The notes under the pieces: model-generated
What the model saw: only the letters and a program-made list of their open reading frames with translations
Database searches by the model: none
Told to the model about the DNA's origin: nothing
Made by a program: the position numbers and the translations under genes
Shown here: in pieces, positions 8,534 through 17,760 of the stretch
How the letters are laid out: every line of letters begins with the position of its first letter
Position numbering within the stretch: position 1 is the first letter of the stretch
NCBI GenBank assembly: GCA_030431775.1
Contig: JAUIHW010000013.1
Location: 1 to 64,000 of the forward strand
Reading direction: 5' to 3'
Source of the DNA: Gammaproteobacteria bacterium
GTDB lineage: Bacteria > Pseudomonadota > Gammaproteobacteria > Pseudomonadales > JAUIET01
Length of the DNA stretch: 64,000 bases

Positions 8534-9517
8534 CTATTCGTCGGGCACTCTGAGGCAAAGTTCTGGCGTTCTGTTTTTCCAACAGGTCAGCTTACGAGGC
8601 TTCACGGATACGTGCGCAAGCATCTGGGTTGGTTTGATCAGGCCGCCATCGATTGCCGCATCATTCAGCAGTTCAAGGGAATTGACGAAAGAAAGGTCAT
8701 CTTCATTCGCCAGACTGAAATTCGGTCCGAGCGCGTGGTTCAAAAACCGTTCCGTGATGCCACCATAAGCATAGAAACGCAGAAAGGAAAAACGCTCCAG
8801 CATGAGCGGCAACACGTCCTGGGCGCGTATACCTTCAAAAGAATTCAGCGAATAATCCTTGTCCGGATAGCTATCCAGGAATCTTTCCTCACGGTGGCTG
8901 TACCGATAGCGCCGGGGCATTTCAGCCCAGATTTGGTCGATAAGGCGACGACATTCGGGCCATGCGCGGTGGCCATTCCGGCCAATCACATCTCGGGTGA
9001 GTAAGAGCCCACCATCAGCAATCATCTGTACGACGCTATCAAATAAGCTTTCGAGTTCGGTCACATGGTGCAGTACCTGATTGGCAATAACCAGTTCCCG
9101 AGAGCCATCAACAGCAAGGGCATTGAAATCACCCTGAAAGAAACTCACGTGATCGGCGACACCGCTATCGGCTGCCATCTTATTAGCCGTCTCGACATTG
9201 TTGGAAGAATATTCGAGACCCTCTATTTGGAAGTTCGTGAAGCCCTGCTTCAGAAGCTGCCTGGCAATACCCAGTTCCATTTTTCCATCGCCACTTCCCA
9301 GGCTCAGCACACGAACAAGTTCGTGCTGCGCTGCTTTCGCTTTAATGGGCCCCGTGTAGAATTCAAATTGATTGCCGCGACCAAAAACCTCATCCAGCCG
9401 TGGACGAACGTAGCGACGCGCACGGTAAGTGCAAATTTCCGGCAAGGGTTGGTAAGCATTGTCACTTTCAAAGTGACGCTGCTCCCCCGCCATACGATGC
9501 TCAATTGCTTTACTCAT
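8534..9517 (-). CDS. Class I SAM-dependent methyltransferase
   Basis: A 327-residue protein with a Rossmann methyltransferase core. Motif I is VLSLGSGDGKMELGIA (about residues 69-84), an acidic residue ends the next strand (IEGLEYS), and ELVIANQVLHHVTELES is the motif II/III region typical of Methyltransf_25/31 proteins. The C-terminal 150 residues, including YRYSHREERFLDSYPDKDYSL, are not a domain I recognise and may bind the acceptor. It lies between the acyltransferase and the threonine-synthase-like gene on the same strand, so an O- or N-methyltransferase acting on a polysaccharide precursor is plausible but unproven. Confidence 0.8.
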   Translation of the reverse strand: MSKAIEHRMAGEQRHFESDNAYQPLPEICTYRARRYVRPRLDEVFGRGNQFEFYTGPIKAKAAQHELVRVLSLGSGDGKMELGIARQLLKQGFTNFQIEGLEYSSNNVETANKMAADSGVADHVSFFQGDFNALAVDGSRELVIANQVLHHVTELESLFDSVVQMIADGGLLLTRDVIGRNGHRAWPECRRLIDQIWAEMPRRYRYSHREERFLDSYPDKDYSLNSFEGIRAQDVLPLMLERFSFLRFYAYGGITERFLNHALGPNFSLANEDDLSFVNSLELLNDAAIDGGLIKPTQMLAHVSVKPRKLTCWKNRTPELCLRVPDE

Positions 9518-9588
9518 GGCTGAATTTTACAGGCGGACACACAAGAAGCCACAGCCAAATCGTGGCAGAAATACGCCTGAAATAGTAA

Positions 9589-10821
9589 TCAATAGAACCG
9601 GGTGTAATCCACCGGCTGGTCTTTATCCAGGGTTTGTGCGACAGGCGCCATCGGGTATTTGAGGCCGGTAGCGCAGTTAAAAAGCACAGCCGTTTCGTTT
9701 GCGCTGATCAGACCTTGTTCGCGGGCAAGCTGATAAGCGGCCGCGGTTGCCGCCCCTTCCGGACATAACAGCAGGCCTTCGTCCTGAGCAATACGGTCAC
9801 GCACTGTCATCAGCTGCTCATCACTGACAGCAATGGCAAAGCCATCAGACTCACGCACCGCGCGTAAAATCAGAAAATCGCCGACCGCGATCGGCACCCG
9901 GATACCGGCAGCCACCGTGGCCGCGTTTTCCCACAATGGTGCATGCTCCTCTCCCTGCTCCCAGGCATTGACAATGGGGGCACAGCCTTCGGCCTGAACA
10001 GCCACCATGCGCGGCAGTTTGCCGTCCAGCCAGCCGATCGTTTTTAGCTCGTGGAAGGCCTTCCACATGCCAATCAGGCCGGTGCCGCCACCCGTGGGAT
10101 AAAAGATCACATCCGGCAAGGTCCAGCCCAGCTGCTCGGCCAGTTCCAGACCCATCGTTTTCTTACCTTCAATGCGATACGGCTCTTTCAACGTGGATAC
10201 ATCGAACCAGCCAACCGGCTCCTTACCGTCGCCAACAATACGACCGCAATCGTTGATCAGGCCATTGACCAACCAGGTATCTGCGCCCTGCTGCTGGATT
10301 TCCCGAATATTGATGTCCGGCGTATCTTCCGGGCAGAACACAGTCGCCCGCTGCCCCGCCCGCCGAGCGTAGGCCGCCAGCGCGGCGCCAGCATTGCCAT
10401 TGGTCGGTATGGCCAGGTGCTGCAGACCAAGCTCCTTGGCCATGGACACGGCCAGGCACAATCCTCTGGCTTTGAAAGAGCCCGTGGGTAAACGCCCCTC
10501 GTCCTTGACCAGCAACTTGCCGGGCTTCGCCCCCAATGCGGCCGCTGTTTGCTGCAGGCTGATCAGCGGGGTCATGACCTCGCCCAGGGATACCCGGTTT
10601 TCTGCGAGCGTAACCGGCAGAAACGGTGCGTACCGCCAGAAACCCGGTGCCGCTGCCTGGTTGATCATGTCCTTGCTGACAGCATCACGAATAGCGTCCA
10701 GGTCATAACGTACGAGCAACGGTCGCCCAACCCGGGACAAACCATGCACCTGGCCCGCCGGATAGTGTTCTCCAGTCATGGAACATTCAAGATGGGATAC
10801 GAAAGTGTCGGTCATAATCAT
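9589..10821 (-). CDS. Threonine synthase-like PLP enzyme
   Basis: A 410-residue fold-type II PLP enzyme. The Schiff-base lysine is in LPTGSFKARG (about Lys118), and the phosphate-binding loop is YPTGGGTGLIG. The order of segments (LECSMTGEHYP, GRPLLVRYDL, then the catalytic core) matches threonine synthase, which makes threonine from O-phosphohomoserine. The N-terminal element, which in many homologues carries four metal-binding cysteines, keeps only one here. The ATG overlaps the TGA of the upstream DegT gene (ATGA), so the two are translationally coupled. This location in a glycan cluster is unusual; a related beta-replacement or elimination reaction supplying an amino acid substituent is possible. 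Confidence 0.8.
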   Translation of the reverse strand: MIMTDTFVSHLECSMTGEHYPAGQVHGLSRVGRPLLVRYDLDAIRDAVSKDMINQAAAPGFWRYAPFLPVTLAENRVSLGEVMTPLISLQQTAAALGAKPGKLLVKDEGRLPTGSFKARGLCLAVSMAKELGLQHLAIPTNGNAGAALAAYARRAGQRATVFCPEDTPDINIREIQQQGADTWLVNGLINDCGRIVGDGKEPVGWFDVSTLKEPYRIEGKKTMGLELAEQLGWTLPDVIFYPTGGGTGLIGMWKAFHELKTIGWLDGKLPRMVAVQAEGCAPIVNAWEQGEEHAPLWENAATVAAGIRVPIAVGDFLILRAVRESDGFAIAVSDEQLMTVRDRIAQDEGLLLCPEGAATAAAYQLAREQGLISANETAVLFNCATGLKYPMAPVAQTLDKDQPVDYTRFY

Positions 10822-12026
10822 TCCACGAAGTAAACAGCCGCCTGTTCAGCAATTATTTCGGCACAAAGCCGGCAATCGTCCACGGAGAAGGTGAGTGGCA
10901 CACGAAAATCAACAGTGGTCGCCAGCACCTTTCGGGTCTGAGGCAGCTCAGGTATGTGCGCCAGATACCGCCAGCTGTCAAAACGGCTGGTGAAGCCGTG
11001 CGGCGTTTCTCTGCCAAACCATTTTAACTCAACTCCGCGTTGCTCGCAGGCGCCAATAAACGCCTGAATGGCGCTGGCGTCCATACCGACCGTATGGAAC
11101 TGAAACGACGAGCCGACAAAATTTTCGCGACGGTCGCGCTCTATGACACGAATCCCCGGCCGGCCGCGCAGGACATTCAGCAACACCCGGTAACGCTCAT
11201 TCCAGCGACGTATATTGGCATCAAGACAGGGCAGCTGAGCTCGCAGGATCGCAGCCCGCAGGTTGTCCATACGTGCCGAGCAATTTGGCGAGGTCCATTT
11301 AAGTTGTGCAAAATACTGCGCTGCCGGCGCTGCACCGTGCCGCTCATACAGCATGTACGAACCGGACAGCAGAATTGCCTGTGCCATCATTCGCGGGTCA
11401 TTACTGCACAGCAGGCCACCTTCGCCGGAATTCAGGTGCTTGTAGGTTTGCGTGGAGAAACAGGCAAGTACGCCGGTATTGCCGGACAGAACACCATTCC
11501 AGCGTGCCCCCATGGTGTGCGCGCAGTCTTCAATTATCACGATGTCATGGCGCTTGCAGATCTGAGCAATCGCATCCATATCAGCAATACGGCCGCGCAT
11601 ATGCGATAACAATAAGTAACCTGCCTCTCCAGTACTCGCCTGACGTTCAAGGTCAGCCAGGTCAACACACCAGTCATCGCTGATCTCGACGAATTGCGGC
11701 ACAGCGCCAACCGCATGCAGCGCTCCCGGCACAGGTGCGAGTGTGTAGGCATTCGCCAAAACCTTGTCACCCGGCAGCACACCGGCAGCTCGCAGCGCGA
11801 TCTGCAGCGCCTGACCACCGGATGTGACCGCAAGACAATACCTACGGCCTTGATAGGCCGCGTATTCTTTCTCCAACAGCTCCGTCTCAGACGCTTCCCC
11901 GTCGGCTGTGTTATAGCGGTGCAGGCGGCCGCTGCGAAGGACTTCAATCGCGGCAGCAACGCCCGCATCAGGTATGGCTTCCTGTTGGGTAAAGGGTTTG
12001 TTGAAGAGCTTCGTGATAATTGCCAC
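10818..12026 (-). CDS. DegT/DnrJ/EryC1/StrS-family aminotransferase
   Basis: A fold-type I PLP aminotransferase of about 402 residues. Features seen: AVTSGGQALQIALRAAG near the start of the PLP domain, IIEDCAHTMGARWNG with the PLP-contacting Asp, and the Schiff-base lysine in STQTYKHLNSGEGG. Members aminate keto-sugars to amino-sugars for O-antigens and related glycans, or act on related substrates. The GTG at 12026 is proposed as start because homology begins shortly after it; the frame is open to a TTG at 12131, but that stretch has no family character. It overlaps the threonine-synthase-like gene by four bases and is divergent from the SDR at 12186. Confidence 0.82.
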   Translation of the reverse strand: MAIITKLFNKPFTQQEAIPDAGVAAAIEVLRSGRLHRYNTADGEASETELLEKEYAAYQGRRYCLAVTSGGQALQIALRAAGVLPGDKVLANAYTLAPVPGALHAVGAVPQFVEISDDWCVDLADLERQASTGEAGYLLLSHMRGRIADMDAIAQICKRHDIVIIEDCAHTMGARWNGVLSGNTGVLACFSTQTYKHLNSGEGGLLCSNDPRMMAQAILLSGSYMLYERHGAAPAAQYFAQLKWTSPNCSARMDNLRAAILRAQLPCLDANIRRWNERYRVLLNVLRGRPGIRVIERDRRENFVGSSFQFHTVGMDASAIQAFIGACEQRGVELKWFGRETPHGFTSRFDSWRYLAHIPELPQTRKVLATTVDFRVPLTFSVDDCRLCAEIIAEQAAVYFVE

Positions 12027-12185
12027 CCCTGAAAAAATTTTTAACGAGTCCGGAAGAATAAACTGGAGCGCCCATACTGACAATTGCCCATCATATCCAA
12101 GGGCAAGCCAATCCTTGCCAAACGCACACAATTCTAAGCTACGATTTTGCTAATCTACTTCAATAGCAACAGCAACGGAAAACTT

Positions 12186-12971
12186 ATGGACCAACGTTTA
12201 CAAGGCAAAGTGGCCCTGATCACCGGTGGCGCCTCTGGAATCGGACTGGCCTGTGCAAAGCGCTTCGCACGCGAAGGCGCCGCAGTCATAGGCTTCGACC
12301 TGCAAAGTGCTGAACATTGGCAGGCAGCCGAGGAAATTACAGAGCACCAGCTGTTTATCAATGGCGATGTCATGGATCTTGAAGCCCAGGAAGCGGCCGT
12401 TGCCCAGGCCGTCGACCGTTTTGGTCAGTTGGACATTATCGTGACGGCTGCCGGCATCGGCGACGCAGGGCCTGTACACATGTTGGATCAGACGGCCTGG
12501 CAACGGGTAATTGATATCAACCTCACAGGTACTTTTCTCAGCATCAAGGCCGCGCTCAAGCCGATGATGGAACAGCGCAGTGGCAGCATTATCACCATTG
12601 CCAGTATTGAAGGCCAACTGGCCTCGGAAGGTGGCAGCTCTTACAACGCCTCCAAGGCCGCCGTGGTCAATTTGACCCGCAATGTCGCCATGGACTACGC
12701 TCAGTTGGGGATACGCGCGAACGCTATATGCCCGGGTTTTATTGAAACGCCAATGTTTAATTCGGTCATGGAACACATGCCGGACCTGAAAGAAAGCGTT
12801 AGGAAACAGCACAAAATGATGCGCTTCGGCCAGCCGGAGGAAATGGCCGGAATCGCCTATTTCCTGGCATCCAGCGACGCCTCATTCGTAACTGGCCAGG
12901 CAATAGCAGGTGACGGCGGCTACACCTGTGGCCCAAGCCACGGCATTGTTGAGATGATGGGTTTGACATAA
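12186..12971 (+). CDS. Short-chain dehydrogenase/reductase (FabG-like)
   Basis: A 261-residue classical SDR. It has TGGASGIG at residues 13-20, an Asp after the second strand (VIGFDLQS, NAD preference), the active-site Ser in ITIASIEGQ, the Tyr-x3-Lys pair in SYNASKAAV, and the C-terminal SDASFVTGQAIAGDGGYT typical of FabG-like SDRs. The ATG at 12186 follows the cofactor-binding start; an upstream in-frame codon at 12147 would only add a low-complexity Asn/Ser stretch. The Rieske oxygenase gene starts 16 bases downstream. The two probably act in sequence, hydroxylation and alcohol oxidation, on one substrate. Confidence 0.9.
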   Translation: MDQRLQGKVALITGGASGIGLACAKRFAREGAAVIGFDLQSAEHWQAAEEITEHQLFINGDVMDLEAQEAAVAQAVDRFGQLDIIVTAAGIGDAGPVHMLDQTAWQRVIDINLTGTFLSIKAALKPMMEQRSGSIITIASIEGQLASEGGSSYNASKAAVVNLTRNVAMDYAQLGIRANAICPGFIETPMFNSVMEHMPDLKESVRKQHKMMRFGQPEEMAGIAYFLASSDASFVTGQAIAGDGGYTCGPSHGIVEMMGLT

Positions 12972-12987
12972 CAGGTACAGGTGCCCT

Positions 12988-13980
12988 ATGAACTTTCCAA
13001 TTTGCGAATCTCGAACCCAGGTAACACCCTATTTTCCGATTGGCTGGTATTCCATTGCCCGCAGCCATGAGTTGCGCAGCGGCGAGGTCATGCCGGTTAC
13101 CATATTCGATCGCGAACTCGCGTTATATCGCTCGCGCAGTGGGGCGGTGAATGTCATGGACGCATTCTGTCCGCACCTCGGCGCTCATTTGGGCGTCAAG
13201 GGCCGGGTCATTGGCGAAGACCTGCGCTGCCCGTTTCATGGCTGGAAATTCGGTCCGGACGGTAAATGCAATCATATACCCTACTGCGATGATATCCCTG
13301 AGCGTGCCAGCGTCCGTGCCTGGCATGTGGAAGAGGCCAATGATTCGATCATGCTCTGGTTTCACCCGGAAGACAAGGCGCCCACGTTTCCAAACCCAAT
13401 ACTGGAAGAACTCAGCAGCGATCTGTGGAGCGAACCGCAGTACTGGGAGTTTACTGTGCCGAACCACGTACAGAACATAGCCGAAAATGTTTGCGATCCG
13501 GAGCATTTTCAGTATGTGCATAACATGCCCAATACACCACCGAACGAAATCACCATTGAGGATAATGGCAGAATTCTCCATCTTGTGGCCGATGCCAAAG
13601 AGGCGGTACATCCCAACACATTACAGGCGACTGTTTACAACCCGGGGCATGCATTGGTGCGCACTACCTACGGCGAAGGCGCCGAGATGCTGGTGTATTC
13701 CACCGCCCAGCCAGTCAGCTTGTATGAAACCAAAATGCGCTGGACACTGACTGTTCGCAATGAAATTGTTGACATGGTTGGTGATGATGTCATGACCGGG
13801 ATCAAAAACGGTATTTTCGATGACATGCACATCTGGCAGCACAAAATCTATCGGGAAAAGCCGGTGTTCTGCAATGCAGATCGTGACCTGGTCACGTTCA
13901 GGAAATGGGTTCGCCAATTCTATGTAGATGGCATGCGGTTCGTTGAAACCGAGAAACCTGCCGTTAGATTTGTTGAGTAA
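12988..13980 (+). CDS. Rieske-type mononuclear iron oxygenase (KshA/VanA-like)
   Basis: A 330-residue ring- or chain-hydroxylating oxygenase subunit. The Rieske [2Fe-2S] ligands are Cys61-Pro-His63 and Cys81-Pro-Phe-His84. The mononuclear iron site is in ENVCDPEHFQYVH (His173, His178, with Asp170 as the electron-relay residue). Size and layout are those of single-component-type oxygenases such as 3-ketosteroid 9-alpha-hydroxylase KshA and vanillate demethylase VanA, which need a separate reductase; none is seen nearby. It follows an SDR by 16 bases. It sits inside the polysaccharide region, so the substrate could be a glycan precursor or a lipid/steroid. Confidence 0.87.
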   Translation: MNFPICESRTQVTPYFPIGWYSIARSHELRSGEVMPVTIFDRELALYRSRSGAVNVMDAFCPHLGAHLGVKGRVIGEDLRCPFHGWKFGPDGKCNHIPYCDDIPERASVRAWHVEEANDSIMLWFHPEDKAPTFPNPILEELSSDLWSEPQYWEFTVPNHVQNIAENVCDPEHFQYVHNMPNTPPNEITIEDNGRILHLVADAKEAVHPNTLQATVYNPGHALVRTTYGEGAEMLVYSTAQPVSLYETKMRWTLTVRNEIVDMVGDDVMTGIKNGIFDDMHIWQHKIYREKPVFCNADRDLVTFRKWVRQFYVDGMRFVETEKPAVRFVE

Positions 13981-13987
13981 TGCTTGT

Positions 13988-14950
13988 TCAGGCCTGATAG
14001 CCCAGGCTTTCCAGGGCTAAACCCAATCGTGCGCTGACTAATTTATTGCTGTCAGCGAATTTATTTCGCGCATGAAAATCGATCTTGCGGCGCAACAATG
14101 ATTTAAACGGCTTGTCCCACACACCCATGGAGCGCTCACTATTTAGCATCTCAATGCGCCACTGGTGAATGTTGTCAGTTTCCCGGATCAGGCCCGTTGG
14201 GCTATGGCTATTGATCAACACACGGTTCATCAAGCCCGCGGTTAACAGCCGGAAATAATCCGAATTAGGGTTTATTACGTTGCCAAATTGCGCTGCTGCT
14301 AGCGGCGCAATCGATTCAGACACGCCCGCGAAGCGCTGAATTTCGCGCAGCTCGTATTCCGGCTGTTTGCATAAGGTCTCATACGGCAACACATGAACAT
14401 TGTCGTCGCCAAACCGTTCCACATACAGGTTAATGATGCGGTGAAATCTCAGGTACTCCAGCCAACTCGCCCAGGACTCATTTGCTGGCTGTTCCGCCAG
14501 CAGCTGCTTCACCCCAATAGAATGCCCCCAGGCCAGGAGTGTTTTATACAGCGAAGCCAGCAACGCTCGTTGTTCACGAATCACGATTAAAATTCGCGCT
14601 TCCGGGAACGCGGACTTGAGAATGTCAGCCAGTAGCTCAGAATCGGGAGCCCCTCTCATGAAGTTGCCAGACAGATGTTCAGAGCTACAAACCGGAACAA
14701 ATCCTTTGGCTTGAGGGTGCTTCAGCTTTTCAGCACATCGTTCCACCAGGCCACTGACCGCCGACTGTTCTGCTATTGCGCCCCCAGTGTCGAGAACCCG
14801 GGATACCAGTAGTGAGACACCCATCGGGCCAACCGCCTGAATAAACCCATTCTCTCGGTTGAAAAAAAGTTGTTGCAGCCAGGTAGATGCGCATTTCGGG
14901 TAGCCGATATGCACTAAAGGACGCTCAGCAAAGGTTTTGTACCGCGTCAT
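13988..14950 (-). CDS. Sulfotransferase-family protein
   Basis: A 320-residue protein with the PAPS-dependent sulfotransferase layout. The 5'-phosphosulfate loop is HIGYPKCASTWLQQLFF (about residues 16-32), and the 3'-phosphate segment is ILIVIREQRALLASLYK. LPYETLCKQPEYELREIQRF further on is a typical late family segment. It would move sulfate from PAPS to a sugar or similar hydroxyl in the cytoplasm. It is the third gene of a minus-strand run after the sulfatase and a second sulfotransferase-like gene, nine bases from the latter. Its stop lies seven bases from the end of the convergent Rieske gene. Confidence 0.83.
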   Translation of the reverse strand: MTRYKTFAERPLVHIGYPKCASTWLQQLFFNRENGFIQAVGPMGVSLLVSRVLDTGGAIAEQSAVSGLVERCAEKLKHPQAKGFVPVCSSEHLSGNFMRGAPDSELLADILKSAFPEARILIVIREQRALLASLYKTLLAWGHSIGVKQLLAEQPANESWASWLEYLRFHRIINLYVERFGDDNVHVLPYETLCKQPEYELREIQRFAGVSESIAPLAAAQFGNVINPNSDYFRLLTAGLMNRVLINSHSPTGLIRETDNIHQWRIEMLNSERSMGVWDKPFKSLLRRKIDFHARNKFADSNKLVSARLGLALESLGYQA

Positions 14951-14959
14951 TGAACCGGC

Positions 14960-15559
14960 TTACACACCAAAATTAATTTTCCTTTGATCACTCAGGCGAT
15001 TGAACTCGCGCAAGAAATCTTCGTAGCTCGTACCATCCAATACATATTGCAGCTTGCGAAAGCTGTACTGTGCATCCATGGCAAGGCGTGGAAAATACAG
15101 AAAAGTGTGTGCAATATCGTGTCTGACCAGGCCTTCAACCAAACGGTAAAACAGGCTCAATAGCTTGTCTCGCAACTCGCTTTCATTGGTACAGCCATCA
15201 AATAAACCGCCCGGCCCATCACCCACTCGCAGCCGACTGTTCAGCGCATCATCAAAGTGCCGGATGGGAATATAGACGTGGTCCAGGCACACATCTTCGC
15301 GAGACGCAATAAAATCGAGCAGCTCACTGCTCTGCGGACTTTTTATTATACGTTGCGGGTTGGTAGCCCACATGCCCGGTTCATGTTCATCGGCTAACCT
15401 GAACACGCCGCTTTCCAATCCGGCATGACTGACCGGGTCTACGTTATCGATTTGATCAGCCGTATACCCGGTATCCAGTTTCAGAGCTGTCAGCAACTGC
15501 ATCAAGAAGGTAGTTCCGGCGCGTCCGGTACCGGCAATCAGTACTTTCCCTTCAGCCAT
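14960..15559 (-). CDS. Small sulfotransferase-like P-loop protein
   Basis: A 199-residue protein whose N-terminus KVLIAGTGRAGTTFLMQLL has the PSB-loop pattern of sulfotransferases (G-x-x-R-[SA]-G-T-[ST]). VCLDHVYIPIRHFDDALNS is the likely 3'-phosphate-binding strand and helix. It is shorter than most family members (220-320 residues) but has no sign of truncation by frameshift. Its ATG lies 8 bases inside the end of the sulfatase gene, so the two are coupled. A nucleotide kinase is the alternative, but the kinase Walker A lysine is absent (GRAGTT), which favours sulfotransferase. Confidence 0.7.
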   Translation of the reverse strand: MAEGKVLIAGTGRAGTTFLMQLLTALKLDTGYTADQIDNVDPVSHAGLESGVFRLADEHEPGMWATNPQRIIKSPQSSELLDFIASREDVCLDHVYIPIRHFDDALNSRLRVGDGPGGLFDGCTNESELRDKLLSLFYRLVEGLVRHDIAHTFLYFPRLAMDAQYSFRKLQYVLDGTSYEDFLREFNRLSDQRKINFGV

Positions 15560-17594
15560 TCCATTCCCCTCGACTTTCTGTATAGCTTAAGTGCCCGTCA
15601 GTCGGCCGGCAAGCCTGCCAGGCCAGCTCTTTGATACTTGGATAAAACAAGGCATCGTTTCGGCGTTTGCGTTTAATCAATCGCAGCATTGCAGGGTTCG
15701 GCAGAGAAACATTGACTGGTTCATTCCCTGCACTGCGACTGATATTGCTTAGCATGACCTTACCCAGAGAATGCACTGGGCTGTGAGGAAATCGCAGGGG
15801 CCGCTGTATGTGCTCGTCCTTGAATTGCGGTGTAGGCACATCGACTGTCGCTACAAGCTGGCGGTTAACAAACAGCTTCATGCGCGTCGCTGCTTGTTCC
15901 CTGGCCAGCATACCGGGATTAACAGACGAAAGGATAATTTCCTGACAGCGGTTTTCAGATACTATCGGGCCTGTTATCGACTTATCCAGCAACGACAAAA
16001 CCAAGCGGCCCTCTTTAGTGAATGTCAGTTGCCAGATTTCAGCCTGCTCTGCCAGCACGACATCGAGCTCACTTCCCGGCGCAACTGGTTGAACGGTTAC
16101 TCCCAAGCCCAAAGTAAAATTACCGACGCCCGGTGTTCGCTCGGCCGCAAAGCCTGGTATCTCTCTGCTTTCACTGGATTCTGACCAGTCATCCTGATAC
16201 AACAGGGACAGCCTTTCCAATTCACGATAAAAGAGCGGCGAATAATGCCGGTAAAGAGCAGCGGAGTCTGCAAATGCATTTTCGGCCCCCGTGTAGTCAA
16301 GGGACAGGTCAACACCTGCAGCTGGAAACCCCCAAGATGAGCTATAACGCCAGTTGGAAACAGTATCCAGATAACTGGTGCTAAAAGCATCCACGACCCA
16401 ACTGTAATCCTCCCACAGCCGCGGTTCAGGCACTACCCGTTCACCGGACCCCAACAGCAAGCCCAGCAAGCTGTTTCCGTCTAAGGTCTCATCAGTTTTT
16501 CCTTCCAGCAATTCCTGAATTGTCGGGTAAATGTCAGTATTCATCACAATTTCATTCTGCTGACGACCTGAAGCAATCTTCTCATGCCAGCTGAAAATAA
16601 GCGGCGTTCTGAAACTACCCTCCTGATTCCCAGACTTTGCACCAACAAAGGGAAAATTATTATTGACCTCCGTATTCGTGCCACCGTTGTCGCTTAGAAA
16701 AATAACTACAGTATTCTCACGCTGACCTGTCTCATCAAGCTTCGCCAGAATGTCACCAACCGCTGAGTCTAACTGTAAAACCAATGCGCGATAGCGACCT
16801 TCCGGGGTCGCCGCAAACTGCTGCGCAAACCGTTCATGTGGATCTATCGGGGTGTGCGGTGCAAAAAAGGCATGCATCAAAAACCAGGGCTGGCTTTTAT
16901 CTGCATTCCCTTCAATCGCCTGAAGTGTATTAGTCAGTAGAAGGTCGGTAAGATGGCCCGTATGCTGCTGGGGTGGCTGGTTATCGCTTCTCAAATATGG
17001 ATTCCGGTAAGTGGGGCGCAAATGCTTGGGATGATCATGCGGAACCGCTGTAGCCAGCTGCCATTGATTCAGAAAGCCAAACCAATGGTCAAAGCCCTTT
17101 TGCAGTGGCCAGCCCGAACGAAATCGTTCACCCGCGTGCCACTTACCTGTTAACTCTGTGTGATAGCCCTGCTGTTTCAGATACTCAGCCAGCGTCAGGT
17201 ACTCATCAGGAATCTTGCTGCCGTCGTGACGGAAACCGGACCTTTGCGCGTAGCGGCCGGTCAATATGGACACACGGCTGGGTGAGCAAGTCGTATCAGC
17301 ATAGTGCCGGGTAAAACGCATGCCACTGGCTGCCAGTTCATCAATATTGGGGGTTCTGGCTTCCGGATTACCGTTGTAGCCCACATCATTGACCCCCAGG
17401 TCATCGGCCAACAACAGCAAAATGTTGGGCCTGAGCCCGTGCTCAGGCTGGCTGGTATCAGCCGTTTTGATCCAGCTGAGCAGACCAATAATGCCGAAAA
17501 GCCCCAGCAGACCCCACCACAGGCTGCCGTTCAGGAGCAGCGGTAATCCCTGCCAACCCGCGCTGGCGCTTTCCTGAGCGTAGCCGTCCGTCAA
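15552..17594 (-). CDS. Membrane-anchored type I sulfatase
   Basis: A 680-residue alkaline-phosphatase-superfamily sulfatase. A hydrophobic segment at about residues 25-41 is an uncleaved anchor or signal. The metal site begins at LLLLADDLGVNDVG, and Cys103 in TTCSPSRVSIL is the CxPSR signature cysteine converted to formylglycine. TLAEYLKQQGYHTELTGKWH is the second signature, and VVIFLSDNGG carries further metal ligands. It should hydrolyse sulfate esters outside the cytoplasm. The last ~180 residues are an uncharacterised extension. Being the first gene ahead of two sulfotransferases, it may trim or remodel the sulfated glycan made here. No formylglycine-generating enzyme or anSME gene is in the window. 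Confidence 0.9.
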   Translation of the reverse strand: MTDGYAQESASAGWQGLPLLLNGSLWWGLLGLFGIIGLLSWIKTADTSQPEHGLRPNILLLLADDLGVNDVGYNGNPEARTPNIDELAASGMRFTRHYADTTCSPSRVSILTGRYAQRSGFRHDGSKIPDEYLTLAEYLKQQGYHTELTGKWHAGERFRSGWPLQKGFDHWFGFLNQWQLATAVPHDHPKHLRPTYRNPYLRSDNQPPQQHTGHLTDLLLTNTLQAIEGNADKSQPWFLMHAFFAPHTPIDPHERFAQQFAATPEGRYRALVLQLDSAVGDILAKLDETGQRENTVVIFLSDNGGTNTEVNNNFPFVGAKSGNQEGSFRTPLIFSWHEKIASGRQQNEIVMNTDIYPTIQELLEGKTDETLDGNSLLGLLLGSGERVVPEPRLWEDYSWVVDAFSTSYLDTVSNWRYSSSWGFPAAGVDLSLDYTGAENAFADSAALYRHYSPLFYRELERLSLLYQDDWSESSESREIPGFAAERTPGVGNFTLGLGVTVQPVAPGSELDVVLAEQAEIWQLTFTKEGRLVLSLLDKSITGPIVSENRCQEIILSSVNPGMLAREQAATRMKLFVNRQLVATVDVPTPQFKDEHIQRPLRFPHSPVHSLGKVMLSNISRSAGNEPVNVSLPNPAMLRLIKRKRRNDALFYPSIKELAWQACRPTDGHLSYTESRGEWNG

Positions 17595-17760
17595 TTCCCC
17601 AGCCCCTGTAAATTAATGAGGAGAATTATTGGTTAAAGCAGTACGAGATGCACGGGCTAAGTTTGTGAACAATCCTTGCGCGCGGCCCAACTGGGCTGCA
17701 TAAGTGATTGAAAAGCACTATTATTCAGGCTTCCCGCTGAGGTGACCTGCCCGCACCGCA
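17595..17760. promoter_or_regulatory. Divergent intergenic region between sulfatase and MBOAT genes
   Basis: These 166 bases separate the minus-strand sulfatase operon from the plus-strand MBOAT operon and must hold both promoters. A GAGGTGA ribosome-binding-like sequence at 17739-17745 lies about 15 bases before the MBOAT ATG, which is rather far. I could not identify a convincing -35/-10 pair or palindrome. Confidence 0.4.

Noticed and set aside
12027-12131. N-terminal extension of the DegT aminotransferase from a TTG codon
   Set aside because: The 35 residues show no family similarity and would occupy the divergent promoter region.
15552-17594. LTA-synthase/phosphoethanolamine transferase instead of sulfatase
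   Set aside because: The CSPSR formylglycine signature and the second sulfatase motif are both present, and there is only one membrane segment.
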